Of a stretch of DNA of 64,000 nt, positions 26,810-35,683 are shown in pieces. Source of the DNA: Fulvivirga ulvae. Lineage in GTDB: Bacteria > Bacteroidota > Bacteroidia > Cytophagales > Cyclobacteriaceae. The stretch is from contig NZ_CP089981.1 in NCBI RefSeq assembly GCF_021389975.1, positions 1,196,501-1,260,500 of the forward strand, written 5' to 3'. Position numbers and translations under genes: made by a program. The stretch's first letter is position 1. The number at the start of each line of letters is the position of its first letter. Below the pieces are notes generated by a model, which searched no databases, was not told where the DNA came from, and saw nothing but the letters and a program-made list of their open reading frames with translations.

Positions 26810-27504
26810 TGCATAAATACAAGGTAATTTTATTCGATCTGGATCATACCCTCTGGGACTATGAGAAAAACTCTCAGGAGACACTGAATGAAATATATAT
26901 CAACTATAAACTCAATGCGATTTGCGGTTTTTCCTTCGATCAGTTCCACGACCGCTTCGGCAGGGTCAACTCCGGTCTCTGGCGCCAGTACGATCATGGG
27001 CTTATCGACCGGACGACTATACGGCAGGAACGATTCAATCGTATATTAAAGCACTTTCGTATCCAGGACCCTGACCTGGCTCTTCGCCTGTCTGACGACT
27101 ACCTTAACCTTTGCCCCACCAAAACCAACCTCCTACCCTATGCCCATGATGTACTTTGTTACCTTAAGCAAAAGTATGATCTCTATATTCTGACCAATGG
27201 CTTTGACGATATACAAGAGATAAAGCTCTCCAACTCCAACCTGAAAAACTATTTCAGTGGTATGATCACTTCTGAAACCATAGGTCACCGAAAGCCTTCC
27301 AGGGAGATCTTTAACCATGCGCTGGAAGTGGCCGGTTCCACTTGTAGCGACACCCTCATGGTGGGTGATAACCTGTTGGCCGATGTTCTGGGGGCTAAGC
27401 GGGCATCTATCGATTCTGTCTATTTCAATCCATTGCGAAAAATACACCGCGAGGATATCGACCTGGAGATCAACTGCCTGAGCCAGCTCATGAATATCCT
27501 GTAG
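26809..27504 (+). CDS. yjjG: HAD-superfamily nucleotidase, YjjG type
   Basis: 231 residues with all four HAD motifs: FDLDHTLWDYEKNS (nucleophile Asp and acid Asp), ILTNGF, the Lys of HRKPSREIF and VGDNLLADVLGAK. The helical cap (about 20-95) and the length match YjjG, which removes phosphate from non-canonical pyrimidine nucleotides such as 5-substituted dUMP as a cleaning function. Its start overlaps the stop of the ArsR-type gene. The name is based on family resemblance; another HAD-IA nucleotidase is possible. Confidence 0.8.
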   Translation: MHKYKVILFDLDHTLWDYEKNSQETLNEIYINYKLNAICGFSFDQFHDRFGRVNSGLWRQYDHGLIDRTTIRQERFNRILKHFRIQDPDLALRLSDDYLNLCPTKTNLLPYAHDVLCYLKQKYDLYILTNGFDDIQEIKLSNSNLKNYFSGMITSETIGHRKPSREIFNHALEVAGSTCSDTLMVGDNLLADVLGAKRASIDSVYFNPLRKIHREDIDLEINCLSQLMNIL

Positions 27505-27532
27505 GCCGGTCGGATTTTACAAACTTATGGCG

Positions 27533-27540
27533 TAAATTTG
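27533..27540 (+). promoter_or_regulatory. candidate Bacteroidota -7 element for pruA
   Basis: TAAATTTG matches the TAnnTTTG consensus of the Bacteroidota housekeeping sigma factor and lies 46 bp upstream of the pruA ATG. A clear -33 TTG is not seen, so this is a weak call. Confidence 0.35.
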
Positions 27541-27585
27541 CCCGCCTAAACACATCATTTCTTACATTATAATCATATATAAAGT

Positions 27586-29217
27586 ATGCCAAAAGGAGTT
27601 TACAATGTACCCCTTCCGAAAAATGAGCCCGTACTTACTTACGGACCGGGTTCATCAGAGAAAGCTAATTTGAAAAAAGCTATTGAGGAAGCGAGGTCTA
27701 AACAGGTTGATATCCCCATGTACATCGGTAGTGAGGAAGTCAGGACTGACAAAAAATTACCGCTAAACCCTCCTCATGATCATCAGCACGTGCTGGGTTA
27801 TTTCCATGAAGGAGATTCGTCACATGTACAGCAAGCCATTGATGCAGCTTTAGGTGCTAAGGAAGCATGGGCAGAGCTGGCCTGGGAACACAGAGCCAGC
27901 ATATTCTTAAAAGCTGCAGATCTTCTGGCTGGCCCGTACCGTGCAAAGATCAACGCAGCTACTATGCTCGGACAATCTAAAAATGCTTTCCAGGCCGAGA
28001 TTGACTCTGCCTGTGAGTTGATTGACTTCCTGCGTTTCAATGCACATTACATGTCGCAGATCTATCAGGATCAGCCCGAATCATCTCCAGGTGTATGGAA
28101 CAGGCTTGAGTACCGTCCTTTGGAAGGTTTCATCTTTGCCATCACACCATTTAACTTTACTGCCATTGCCGGAAACCTTCCCGCTTCAGCAGCATTGATG
28201 GGTAATACCGTAGTTTGGAAGCCTGCTTATACCCAAATCTACTCTGCGCAGGTAATTATGGAGGTGTTCAAAGAAGCCGGTTTGCCTGATGGCGTTATCA
28301 ACCTGATCTATGTTGACGGACCTGCTGCCGGTGATGTGGTATTTAACCACCCTGATTTTGCAGGCTTGCATTTTACAGGAAGTACAGGCGTATTCCGTCA
28401 CCTGTGGAAAACGATTGGCCAGAACATCGAAAAATATAAAACCTACCCAAGAATTGTAGGCGAAACCGGTGGTAAGGACTTCATCGTGGCACATAAATCT
28501 GCCAATGCCAAAGAACTGGCGACAGCTATAGTAAGAGGTTCATTCGAATTCCAGGGACAAAAATGTTCGGCAGCTTCCAGAGTATATGTGCCTTCAAACC
28601 TTTGGACTGATGTGAAAAAGTATATCCAGGAAGATCTGAAAGATATCAAAATGGGCGGAACAGAAGATTTCAGCAACTTTGTAAATGCTGTTATCGATGA
28701 GAAAGCTTTTGATAAAATTGCAGGATATATCGATCATGCTAAAAATGAAGACATGAGTGAGATCATTGCAGGTGGCGGGTATGACAAATCCAAAGGATAC
28801 TTCATTGAGCCTACTGTAGTAGTTACTAAAGACCCTAAAGCAAAAACACTCTGCGAAGAAATCTTCGGGCCGGTAGTTACAATCTATGTATATCAGGAAG
28901 AGCGATTTGAAGAAACACTGGAACTAGTCAACAGTACCTCTCCATATGCACTTACTGGTTCTATCATATCCAAAGATAGGTATGCCGTAGAACTGGCTTC
29001 AAAAAAACTGGTCAACGCTGCAGGTAACTTCTACATTAATGACAAACCTACAGGGGCTGTTGTGGGTCAGCAACCATTTGGTGGAAGCAGGGCTTCCGGC
29101 ACCAATGACAAGGCCGGTTCTGCACTTAACCTTTTGCGTTGGGTATCTCCAAGAACAATTAAGGAAACCTTTGTACCACCAACAGATTACAAGTATCCTT
29201 TTCTTGAAGAAAAGTAA
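27586..29217 (+). CDS. pruA: 1-pyrroline-5-carboxylate (L-glutamate gamma-semialdehyde) dehydrogenase
   Basis: 543 residues, the usual length for single-function P5C dehydrogenase. The aldehyde-dehydrogenase fold shows ITPFNFTAIAGNLPASAA, the coenzyme loop FTGSTGVFRHLW, general-base Glu in VGETGGKDF and catalytic Cys in GQKCSAASRVY. The C-terminal GGSRASGTNDKAGS identifies the P5C group. It oxidises glutamate semialdehyde to glutamate with NAD in cytoplasmic proline breakdown; proline dehydrogenase is not in the window. The gene is monocistronic, with a terminator at 29239-29267. Confidence 0.95.
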   Translation: MPKGVYNVPLPKNEPVLTYGPGSSEKANLKKAIEEARSKQVDIPMYIGSEEVRTDKKLPLNPPHDHQHVLGYFHEGDSSHVQQAIDAALGAKEAWAELAWEHRASIFLKAADLLAGPYRAKINAATMLGQSKNAFQAEIDSACELIDFLRFNAHYMSQIYQDQPESSPGVWNRLEYRPLEGFIFAITPFNFTAIAGNLPASAALMGNTVVWKPAYTQIYSAQVIMEVFKEAGLPDGVINLIYVDGPAAGDVVFNHPDFAGLHFTGSTGVFRHLWKTIGQNIEKYKTYPRIVGETGGKDFIVAHKSANAKELATAIVRGSFEFQGQKCSAASRVYVPSNLWTDVKKYIQEDLKDIKMGGTEDFSNFVNAVIDEKAFDKIAGYIDHAKNEDMSEIIAGGGYDKSKGYFIEPTVVVTKDPKAKTLCEEIFGPVVTIYVYQEERFEETLELVNSTSPYALTGSIISKDRYAVELASKKLVNAAGNFYINDKPTGAVVGQQPFGGSRASGTNDKAGSALNLLRWVSPRTIKETFVPPTDYKYPFLEEK

Positions 29218-29238
29218 AATATAGCTGCGAAAGACAGT

Positions 29239-29267
29239 AAAGGCGAGGCACACACCTCGCCTTTTTA
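29239..29267 (+). terminator. intrinsic terminator after pruA
   Basis: AAGGCGAGG/CCTCGCCTT, 9-bp stem with a 6-base loop, followed by TTTTT. It lies about 20 bp after the pruA stop. Confidence 0.9.
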
Positions 29268-29384
29268 ATGGCTCAGGCAGTATTTTACAAAAAGTTATGA
29301 AAATAAATCAAAAATGTTATTTTTGTATCCGTGTAAGTTTTGTGAAGCAAGGAAACATTTAATACCCCATAACCCTTAGCCTGA

Positions 29385-29906
29385 ATGCCACGATTTTCTT
29401 TGAGTAAGGTAGATAATTACCGTAATACACGATCTCCTCAAAATGACATTATCCGCATTAAATTCCCATCTGAACTAGTTGACACCAAGGAGGTTCAAAA
29501 AGAAGAACTGCTGGTATTTGTGGTTGATGATGATCCTCACTTTCTCCAGATCTTAAATACACATTTCAATAAGCTGGAGATCAAATCAGAAGCCGATAAT
29601 CTGTATAAATTCAAAGTAAGAAATTTCGCTACGGGTAGAAGTTGCCTGGAAAACCTCCCTCTTAATCCGGATCTGATCCTGCTTAATTTTTATATTAACA
29701 AAGGTCTGCCCAATGCACTAACCGGGCAAGAGACCCTGGAAAAAATATCGGAAGCCAATCCAAATCAAAAGGTACTGATCCTCAACGACATTGATATCAA
29801 CCTTAGAGATGCCTTTGTTGAAAACGGCCTTCGCGACTATATCATTAAAGATAATGAAGCTCTGATGGAGCTTAACCGGTTGGTTATTGATATTCTTAAT
29901 CATTGA
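29385..29906 (+). CDS. receiver-like protein lacking the phospho-acceptor Asp
   Basis: 173 residues. After about 40 polar residues comes a receiver-like domain (about 41-170). The acidic pocket is present (VFVVDDDPHF, Asp48-50) and so is the conserved Lys (YIIKDN, Lys155). The phospho-acceptor position is Asn101 (LILLNFYIN) and the Ser/Thr switch is Asn134 (VLILNDID). It is therefore a pseudo-receiver that probably works by protein contact and not by phosphorylation. It stands alone, and a TATTTTTG -7-like element lies at 29318-29325. Confidence 0.8.
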   Translation: MPRFSLSKVDNYRNTRSPQNDIIRIKFPSELVDTKEVQKEELLVFVVDDDPHFLQILNTHFNKLEIKSEADNLYKFKVRNFATGRSCLENLPLNPDLILLNFYINKGLPNALTGQETLEKISEANPNQKVLILNDIDINLRDAFVENGLRDYIIKDNEALMELNRLVIDILNH

Positions 29907-30094
29907 GCGACCGATCATTAAATCAATTCACAGTATTTTGATTTCTCTCTCCACATAAGAGTTAAAGGGATGGGAATTTAAACCCAAACCTCTCCGTAGA
30001 AATACAAGTAAGAAGGTGTAGCTTTGGCTTTCCCGATGGGATCGTCGCCCCACCTGCCGGAGCTGTATTCAGACAATCTTTTTGACTAAAGCCT

Positions 30095-30988
30095 ATGAGC
30101 AATCACGTTAAGCCGTCATTCTTTCATTACTTCGTAGCCATTGCCACATTTCTCACCGTAGCCATGCTGAGCTACCCGTTGTATGACCATGACCATACAT
30201 TGCTCGCCATTTTCATCCCTGTGGCCTTGTTTATAGCATATCTTGTCTTTCGCAGCTTAACCCGAAGAATAAGGAGAAAGGCCAAAGCACTACAAGAGCA
30301 CTTCCCCGACACATGGAAAGAGTTGTTAATTAAAAATGTGAAATTTTACAGGGAGCTTTCACCCGATAAAAAGGTACTCTTCGAAAGAAAAGTTTACCTC
30401 TTTCTGGCTGAGAAACGTATTACCGGCATCGATACTGAAGTAGACGACCTGGACCGCTTGTTAGTAGCCAGCAGCGCCGTCATACCCATCTTTGCCTTTC
30501 CCGAATGGGAATACAACCATCTGGATGAAGTACTGCTATACCCCAATTCCTTTAACAGTAACTATGAAACCGCCGGAGATGACAGGTCAATATCTGGCAT
30601 GGTAGGTAATGGTATTATGAATGGGAAGATGATATTGTCTAAGATAGACCTTCATTTCGGGTTTGAACATCCGCAACACAAAAGAAATGTGGGCATTCAC
30701 GAGTTTATCCACCTGCTTGACGAGTCAGATGGCAATATTGACGGTATTCCCGATGCCCTGATGGAGCACAGGTATGCAGAACCATGGCTCCGCATAATGC
30801 ACCAGGAGATGCAGAAAATAAAAAGCAATCAATCAGATATTAACCCATACGGAGCCACTTCTGAGGAAGAATTCCTACCTGTAGCCAGTGAATACTTCTT
30901 CCAAAGACCGGAACTGTTTAAAAGCAAGCATCCCGAGCTATACAATCTGCTAAACAGAATATTCCATCAAAGCCCAAAGATATCATAA
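30095..30988 (+). CDS. MtfA-like zinc peptidase (M90 family)
   Basis: 297 residues. Two N-terminal membrane segments (about 12-30 and 36-54) precede a soluble domain. It carries the zinc site IHEFIHLLDESDGNIDGIP (His202, Glu203, His206) and downstream EEFLPVASEYFF with a likely third ligand. This is the M90/MtfA family; in E. coli MtfA binds the repressor Mlc and has aminopeptidase activity. The membrane anchor is common in Bacteroidota members. No partner gene is adjacent; it appears monocistronic. Confidence 0.88.
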   Translation: MSNHVKPSFFHYFVAIATFLTVAMLSYPLYDHDHTLLAIFIPVALFIAYLVFRSLTRRIRRKAKALQEHFPDTWKELLIKNVKFYRELSPDKKVLFERKVYLFLAEKRITGIDTEVDDLDRLLVASSAVIPIFAFPEWEYNHLDEVLLYPNSFNSNYETAGDDRSISGMVGNGIMNGKMILSKIDLHFGFEHPQHKRNVGIHEFIHLLDESDGNIDGIPDALMEHRYAEPWLRIMHQEMQKIKSNQSDINPYGATSEEEFLPVASEYFFQRPELFKSKHPELYNLLNRIFHQSPKIS

Positions 30989-31200
30989 AGAAGACGTCCT
31001 CACAGTTATCCTTAAGAACACTTCAATCGGTTTATGGTCATTATTTGTCTTCTAAACACATGAAATTTCACCCAAACCGGTAAAATCCTATCTGACCTGT
31101 CACTCTCTGGAGTCACCTTGGCATGCTTTTTACATAATTCATTTATAAAGCACTATTAACAGGATTTCGATACCAACCGGAATCCATAACCAGTTTGATC

Positions 31201-31404
31201 ATGGAAGAGCAAAAAATAAAAAGCAGTGGTATCAAGAAAACATACACGGTCAAAGAAGATGAATCTCTTACTATCATAGCGAGAGAGTTTTATGGCAACC
31301 CTTCACTTTGGAAGCATATTTATGAAGCCAATATTGACAAGATTAAGGATCCTAATGACCTTCAGGCCGGTCAGAAGTTGATAATACCAAACCTTCCCAA
31401 ATAG
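31201..31404 (+). CDS. small LysM-domain protein
   Basis: 67 residues from the ATG at 31201 (a TTG lies two codons upstream). Nearly the whole protein is one LysM domain: TYTVKEDESLTIIAREFYGN ... LWKHIYEANIDKI ... DPNDLQAGQKLIIP. There is no signal peptide, so it is probably cytoplasmic, as in the YgaU/LysM proteins that bind peptidoglycan fragments or act in stress. It stands about 210 bp after the MtfA-like gene. Confidence 0.9.
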   Translation: MEEQKIKSSGIKKTYTVKEDESLTIIAREFYGNPSLWKHIYEANIDKIKDPNDLQAGQKLIIPNLPK

Positions 31405-31557
31405 ATTGAAAGGTTTAATACAGTGTGGAAGAAGAACTCCACATGTGAGAATGATATTACACTAAGAGCGTAGGCATATGACGAGAAGGAGGGGAAAATC
31501 TCCCGTTTTTTAGCATGGTATGCTTTTTAATATTCTAGAGCCTAAAGATAAAATTAT

Positions 31558-32103
31558 ATGCAACAGCCAGTATATGCCAGAGTTGAGGATGGGGAGCTTC
31601 ATGGAACATTAAATGACACCCGAAACAATATAAAGTATAGAATGATGAAAGAAGCGATCCAGGGATATTATGACAACCACCTGGTACCTTCGGCCAATAT
31701 GCCCTCTATCAGAGAGATCAATTACAGCATGGGGATTTTTTCTGAAATGGGAACCCGGGAAAGTGCCGGTGCACTATCCAATAGCCTTAATCAGTTTATT
31801 GAAGATATAGAAGACAGGCCGGAGTGCAACTCCTACTTCGCCATTTTTGACGAAGTAGATATTGAAGATGAAGAACATTTTCAACTGCTGCTGTGGACAC
31901 AATTGCAATACGTTCCAGGCAATACCTTGGAGCACATCTCTCAAAATGATCATGAAATGCTCATGCCAGGTGAATCTGATTTTTGCATCACCCTCGCAGG
32001 CCGTCCATTACACGTCATTTGCCTGCACCCTCAAAGCAACCAAAAAGTAAGAAGATTCCCCTGGCCTGTATTGATTTTCAGAACCATCGGGAAGGACTCG
32101 TAA
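31558..32103 (+). CDS. possible short YqcI/YcgG-like protein
   Basis: 181 residues, no signal peptide. The C-terminal pattern SDFCITLAGRPLHVICLHPQ followed by SNQKVRRFPWPVLIF resembles the family core of YqcI/YcgG proteins (GLHP.S..ARR.P.P.LVFN), a group that includes the haem-dependent N-hydroxylase GntA. The protein stops right after this motif, while family members continue for about 50 residues, and the N-terminal FPC motif is not seen. It is therefore either a truncated or a divergent member. Acidic middle part (DEVDIEDEEHFQ). Resemblance judged by eye only. Confidence 0.5.
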   Translation: MQQPVYARVEDGELHGTLNDTRNNIKYRMMKEAIQGYYDNHLVPSANMPSIREINYSMGIFSEMGTRESAGALSNSLNQFIEDIEDRPECNSYFAIFDEVDIEDEEHFQLLLWTQLQYVPGNTLEHISQNDHEMLMPGESDFCITLAGRPLHVICLHPQSNQKVRRFPWPVLIFRTIGKDS

Positions 32104-32517
32104 TTTACAGTTTACTGTTCACTTGCACCGTTTAGTATTACGAACCTGCATTGCGGGGAGCACCCTGCGGCCACCTCCCTCGAGGGAGGAATAGTGCGGT
32201 GTAAGGGTTTAGTAGCTAATTCTTTATGAAATAAGAATTATGCCAGGGCATTCGGTGGGTGTTACAGGTTGCCGGCCAAATAACTACGCAGGATCAAAGG
32301 TGCACGATCCCCTTGAGGGGACTACAGGGGTGTTTTTTCATTTAGAAAAGGAATTTCTTCCTTCGATCAAATAGACGCAGATTCTATTCGAGAGACTACA
32401 GCTTGGAAAATCCTATAAGAGTATCCTCCAGGAAAAAGATTGATTTTCAAAACCCATTTATCGAACCGTTTCCGGTTCTTAAAACCGCACTCAGATAAGT
32501 AAAAAACGTTCAAAAAC
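32104..32517. repeat. intergenic region with C/G-rich repeat remnants
   Basis: No gene is visible. Two short GC-rich pieces, around 32155-32195 (CCTCCCTCGAGGGAGG, a perfect palindrome) and 32300-32335 (CCCCTTGAGGGG followed by ACTACAGGGGTGT), look like remnants of a dispersed intergenic palindromic repeat. The rest is AT-rich. Confidence 0.4.
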
Positions 32518-32545
32518 AAAAAAGCCCGACTTTCGTCAGGCTTTT
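32518..32545 (-). terminator. terminator after tRNA-Asn
   Basis: On the minus strand AAAAGCCTGAC-GAAA-GTCGGGCTTTTTT, an 11-bp stem with one G-T pair and a GAAA tetraloop, followed by T-rich sequence. It lies immediately after the tRNA 3' end. Confidence 0.9.
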
Positions 32546-32546
32546 G

Positions 32547-32620
32547 CTCCCCCTCTTGGGCTCGAACCAAGGACCTACTGATTAACAGTCAGCCGCTCTA
32601 ACCAACTGAGCTAAGGGGGA
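32547..32620 (-). tRNA. tRNA-Asn (anticodon GTT)
   Basis: 74 nt cloverleaf: acceptor TCCCCCT/AGGGGGA with discriminator G, D-arm GCTCAGTTGGTTAGAGC, anticodon stem GCTGA/TCAGT with loop CTGTTAA, T-arm CTTGG-TTCGAGC-CCAAG. Anticodon GTT and G73 fit tRNA-Asn. CCA is not encoded. Confidence 0.95.
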
Positions 32621-32732
32621 ATGTTTAAATATGTTTCCCTCATTTGGGTGTGCAATATTAGAACTTCGAATTAAAATATGCAAAAAATAATTTCTAAAAA
32701 TTTAAAGAAATTTTCAGCACCCTTTCAAAACG

Positions 32733-33971
32733 TCAAATTAGGACATAAAAATAGATTAACGTAAAGGCTGATAAGAAGATCAGTCCTCCTATTGCCAGAA
32801 GTTTTAACCATTTTGGTGGCACAAAATCTCCGGTTATGTCCTTCGAGAATATAACTTTATAGTTCAGAAATGCAGCCAACGGTGCGATCACAAATGACAC
32901 TACTGTTGCCAGGTCTACAAGGCTTTTAAGATTATTTAAAAACTGGGATATAACTAAAAAGGAACCAACTGCGATCAGCACGACCCAGTAGAAGTAGCCG
33001 ACTTTCTTTTTCCCGTCAAAAATCAGTTTGACAATGCGCTCCATAGTTCGCCCATAGCCATCAAGCACAGTAATTGATGTGCTAAACATCGTGCTAAAAG
33101 CAGCCACGGCAATGATAAAATAACTCCAGGGACCGATAGAAGAAGTGTACATTCCTAATAACTGTCCGGCAAATGCAGGCGCGCTATTGGACATCTCAAT
33201 GCCACTGCCGTACATAACCAATGCGCCGAGGGATAAAAATATAACGGCCAGCAGGGCAGTAATGGAGTAGCCAATATTAAAATCGAGCAGCGTCTCTTTC
33301 AAAGTAGGTTTATATCCGGTTTGTTTGATCCTGGCTTCTGCCCAGAGGCCTGTCCAGGTCGACATATCTACCGCCGTTGGCATCCATCCCATCAGTGCTA
33401 TTAGGAATATCAATCCGCTGGCACTGTTCAGCTCTTTGGGGACAAACCCCTCTACAGGTTCCGGGCGACCTTTTGCGAAAGCTACAACAACGGCCGTAAT
33501 GGTGGAGATCAGCAGCACGACGCTTACGATTTTCAGGAGGCTGTCCAGGGCACCGTACCTGCCACTGCCCAGCACAATGATGCAAACACCAAAAATGATC
33601 GCTGCCCACCAATTGGTAGTAAGTTCAAAGCCCATAAGGTTGCTTAGCAGGCCTGCAGCCACAAAGGTCACCGCGGCACTCACAATAAACATGGTAACAA
33701 GGGTCATGATCCCATAAACCCATAAGATCCACTTACCTACTTTGGCATAGCCATCAAGTATACTTAGCCCGGTAGCACCAGTATAGCGAGAAGAAAATTC
33801 GAAAAAAGGATATTTAAACAGGTTGGCCGCAATAACAGCTATGAGTAATGCGAAGCCATAATCAGCTCCCGCACGGGTAGACTGCACCAGGTGAGACACA
33901 CCAATGCACATTCCGGCAAATACAATCCCCGGCCCTAACGTCTTTAAAAAATTCCTGACCTTATCGTTCAT
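32733..33971 (-). CDS. Nramp-like transporter without the canonical metal-binding motifs
   Basis: 412 residues with 11 hydrophobic segments and an overall Nramp fold. Segment 1 reads GPGIVFAGMCIGVSHLVQST where metal Nramps have DPGN, and segment 6 reads ALMGWMPTAVDMSTW where they have MPHN. Both metal-coordinating motifs are therefore absent, as in the Nramp-related subfamilies that do not carry manganese or iron in the usual way. Substrate cannot be named; a divalent cation or another small cation is possible. Inner membrane. Monocistronic. Confidence 0.82.
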   Translation of the reverse strand: MNDKVRNFLKTLGPGIVFAGMCIGVSHLVQSTRAGADYGFALLIAVIAANLFKYPFFEFSSRYTGATGLSILDGYAKVGKWILWVYGIMTLVTMFIVSAAVTFVAAGLLSNLMGFELTTNWWAAIIFGVCIIVLGSGRYGALDSLLKIVSVVLLISTITAVVVAFAKGRPEPVEGFVPKELNSASGLIFLIALMGWMPTAVDMSTWTGLWAEARIKQTGYKPTLKETLLDFNIGYSITALLAVIFLSLGALVMYGSGIEMSNSAPAFAGQLLGMYTSSIGPWSYFIIAVAAFSTMFSTSITVLDGYGRTMERIVKLIFDGKKKVGYFYWVVLIAVGSFLVISQFLNNLKSLVDLATVVSFVIAPLAAFLNYKVIFSKDITGDFVPPKWLKLLAIGGLIFLSAFTLIYFYVLI

Positions 33972-34186
33972 GTTTTAGCAATTAGCGGCACAATATATAA
34001 AATTCCTTTTCTAAAACTAAATAGTCAAAACAAGACAAATTGACATTAATATCGTAAGTCATTATGAAAATTAATGACATTGTGTCTTATTTATTTGAAT
34101 TTTGAGGGCAAAATCCGGTCTGGTACAATTTTCAATTGTGTAGAGTTAAAGTGAAACAAAAACATAAAACTTAAATTTATAAAGCC

Positions 34187-34609
34187 ATGACATTAGTAAG
34201 ATACAACCCATTAAACGACTTTGTACCAGGTACTTTTGGTGATTTGATCGAGAGTGTTTTAAGAGACAAAACAAACGGTAGTGCCAACTTCAAACCGGCA
34301 GTAGATATCTTCAAAGGAGAAAAAGAAATTGAGCTGCAACTTATTGTTCCCGGTATGAAAAAAGAAGATTTTAGCATTAACCTGGAGAACAATGTGCTTG
34401 AAATAAGTGGTGAAAGGATTTTAAAAGATGAGTTGAAAGAGAAGCTTCAAAAGCAAGAGTCTAACTACGGCAAATTCAGAAGGGCCTTTACACTTTCCGA
34501 AGACATCAACCAAGAGAGCATCAGTGCCAACTATGCTGATGGCATCCTGACCATTAAACTGCCCCTGACAGAGAAGAAAGAAACAAAGAGTATGATCAAA
34601 GTTAGCTAA
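34187..34609 (+). CDS. Hsp20-family small heat-shock chaperone
   Basis: 140 residues. Alpha-crystallin domain at about 35-135: PAVDIFKGEKEIELQLIVPG, NLENNVLEISGER, the conserved FRRAFTLSEDIN and ISANYADGILTIKLP. The N-terminal region is short and aromatic-poor, and the protein ends in IKVS. It holds unfolding proteins in soluble form without ATP in the cytoplasm. Monocistronic, with a bidirectional terminator shared with the convergent FecR-like gene. Confidence 0.95.
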   Translation: MTLVRYNPLNDFVPGTFGDLIESVLRDKTNGSANFKPAVDIFKGEKEIELQLIVPGMKKEDFSINLENNVLEISGERILKDELKEKLQKQESNYGKFRRAFTLSEDINQESISANYADGILTIKLPLTEKKETKSMIKVS

Positions 34610-34628
34610 GTGAAGTTGGAGAACAGAC

Positions 34629-34660
34629 AAAAAAAAGAGGCTTCGTAGCCTCTTTTTTTT
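34629..34660. terminator. bidirectional terminator between hsp20 and FecR-like gene
   Basis: AAAAAAGAGGCT-TCGT-AGCCTCTTTTTT, 12-bp perfect stem with long A and T runs, between two convergent genes. Confidence 0.95.
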
Positions 34661-34677
34661 ATTCATTTCTGATAATA

Positions 34678-35571
34678 CTATTCATTTAACCTGTTTCTAA
34701 GCAGGAACTCTACATATGCATCTCTGTAGCTTTCCACTTCAGGCGCCAGTTTTATGGCTTCCTCATAGCTGGTCAGGGCATCTATAAGGAGGTTGTTCTC
34801 TTCATAAAATCCTGCAAGGATATATTTATTGAGCGCTGTTTCCTGCTTGACATCAGACATAAGGTCATTTAGCGTGGCTTTTACACGCTCAGCATCTGCC
34901 TGAGGCAGACGTTTGATAGCATAAGTACCTGATTTCACTTCAGCATCACCTTTTGATGCTACTGACAACAACACCACATTCTCTTTGGAAATCTTGTCAT
35001 CAGTCAGATCCAGCTCTATATTGGGGTCTTTGGTTTCGATAGAAAGCAGGACGTCGTCAAACATATTTTTCAAGGTAACAATGTAAGTATTCTGACCATC
35101 AAGAGAATCCCATCTGATTATAGCATTGTCATTAAACACCCCTACCGAGCTGGGCATGAAAACCTGAATAGCATCACTACTACCTCTATGTACGGCTCCG
35201 GTGGCACTCAATCTGTTTTTCTTTCCTTCGGCCGACATTTTACTTAATACAAAATCAGCATACTTACTGGCTACGCTTGACCCTCCTGTACTTACTTTAG
35301 CTGCTAGGTCTGTAATTTTATGATTCCCCGGTGCTTTCAATTCCAGAGTCTTTCCGCTCGCATGCACCAAACCCAGATAGGCATTTTCTGAAATAATAAG
35401 CTCATCTCCATCCTGCAGTGAGGCTCCGGTTTTAAGCGCTTGCCATTCTGATCCCGATTTTACCTTATTCGCTCCTTTGTTGGCAAGTACTTTAAAAGTA
35501 TAGCCTTGTCCAAAGGTAGTCCCCACTGTAAAAATGAGCATGAACGTTAAAACAAATACATTCTTTTCCAT
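34678..35571 (-). CDS. secreted FecR-like domain protein
   Basis: 297 residues from the ATG at 35571, which starts the signal peptide MEKNVFVLTFMLIFTVGTTFG. A FecR-like beta domain is at about 20-100: KSGSEWQALKTGASLQDGDE, LIISENAYLGLVHASGKTLEL. A second beta-rich region follows (about 130-220) and a TPR-like helical end (LAGFYEENNLLIDALTSYEEA). Periplasmic or surface. It lies 112 bp after the CHASE2 gene on the same strand and probably shares its transcript; FecR and CHASE2 proteins often occur as neighbours. Confidence 0.75.
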   Translation of the reverse strand: MEKNVFVLTFMLIFTVGTTFGQGYTFKVLANKGANKVKSGSEWQALKTGASLQDGDELIISENAYLGLVHASGKTLELKAPGNHKITDLAAKVSTGGSSVASKYADFVLSKMSAEGKKNRLSATGAVHRGSSDAIQVFMPSSVGVFNDNAIIRWDSLDGQNTYIVTLKNMFDDVLLSIETKDPNIELDLTDDKISKENVVLLSVASKGDAEVKSGTYAIKRLPQADAERVKATLNDLMSDVKQETALNKYILAGFYEENNLLIDALTSYEEAIKLAPEVESYRDAYVEFLLRNRLNE

Positions 35572-35683
35572 GAGTTTAAATTGATTTTGATAATCTGAAT
35601 GGAAACCCGGAGGCATCCAACGTGTTGATTTAAAAATTTTACGATTTTAGTAATAAATAAGATTATTTAAATACCATATACTT

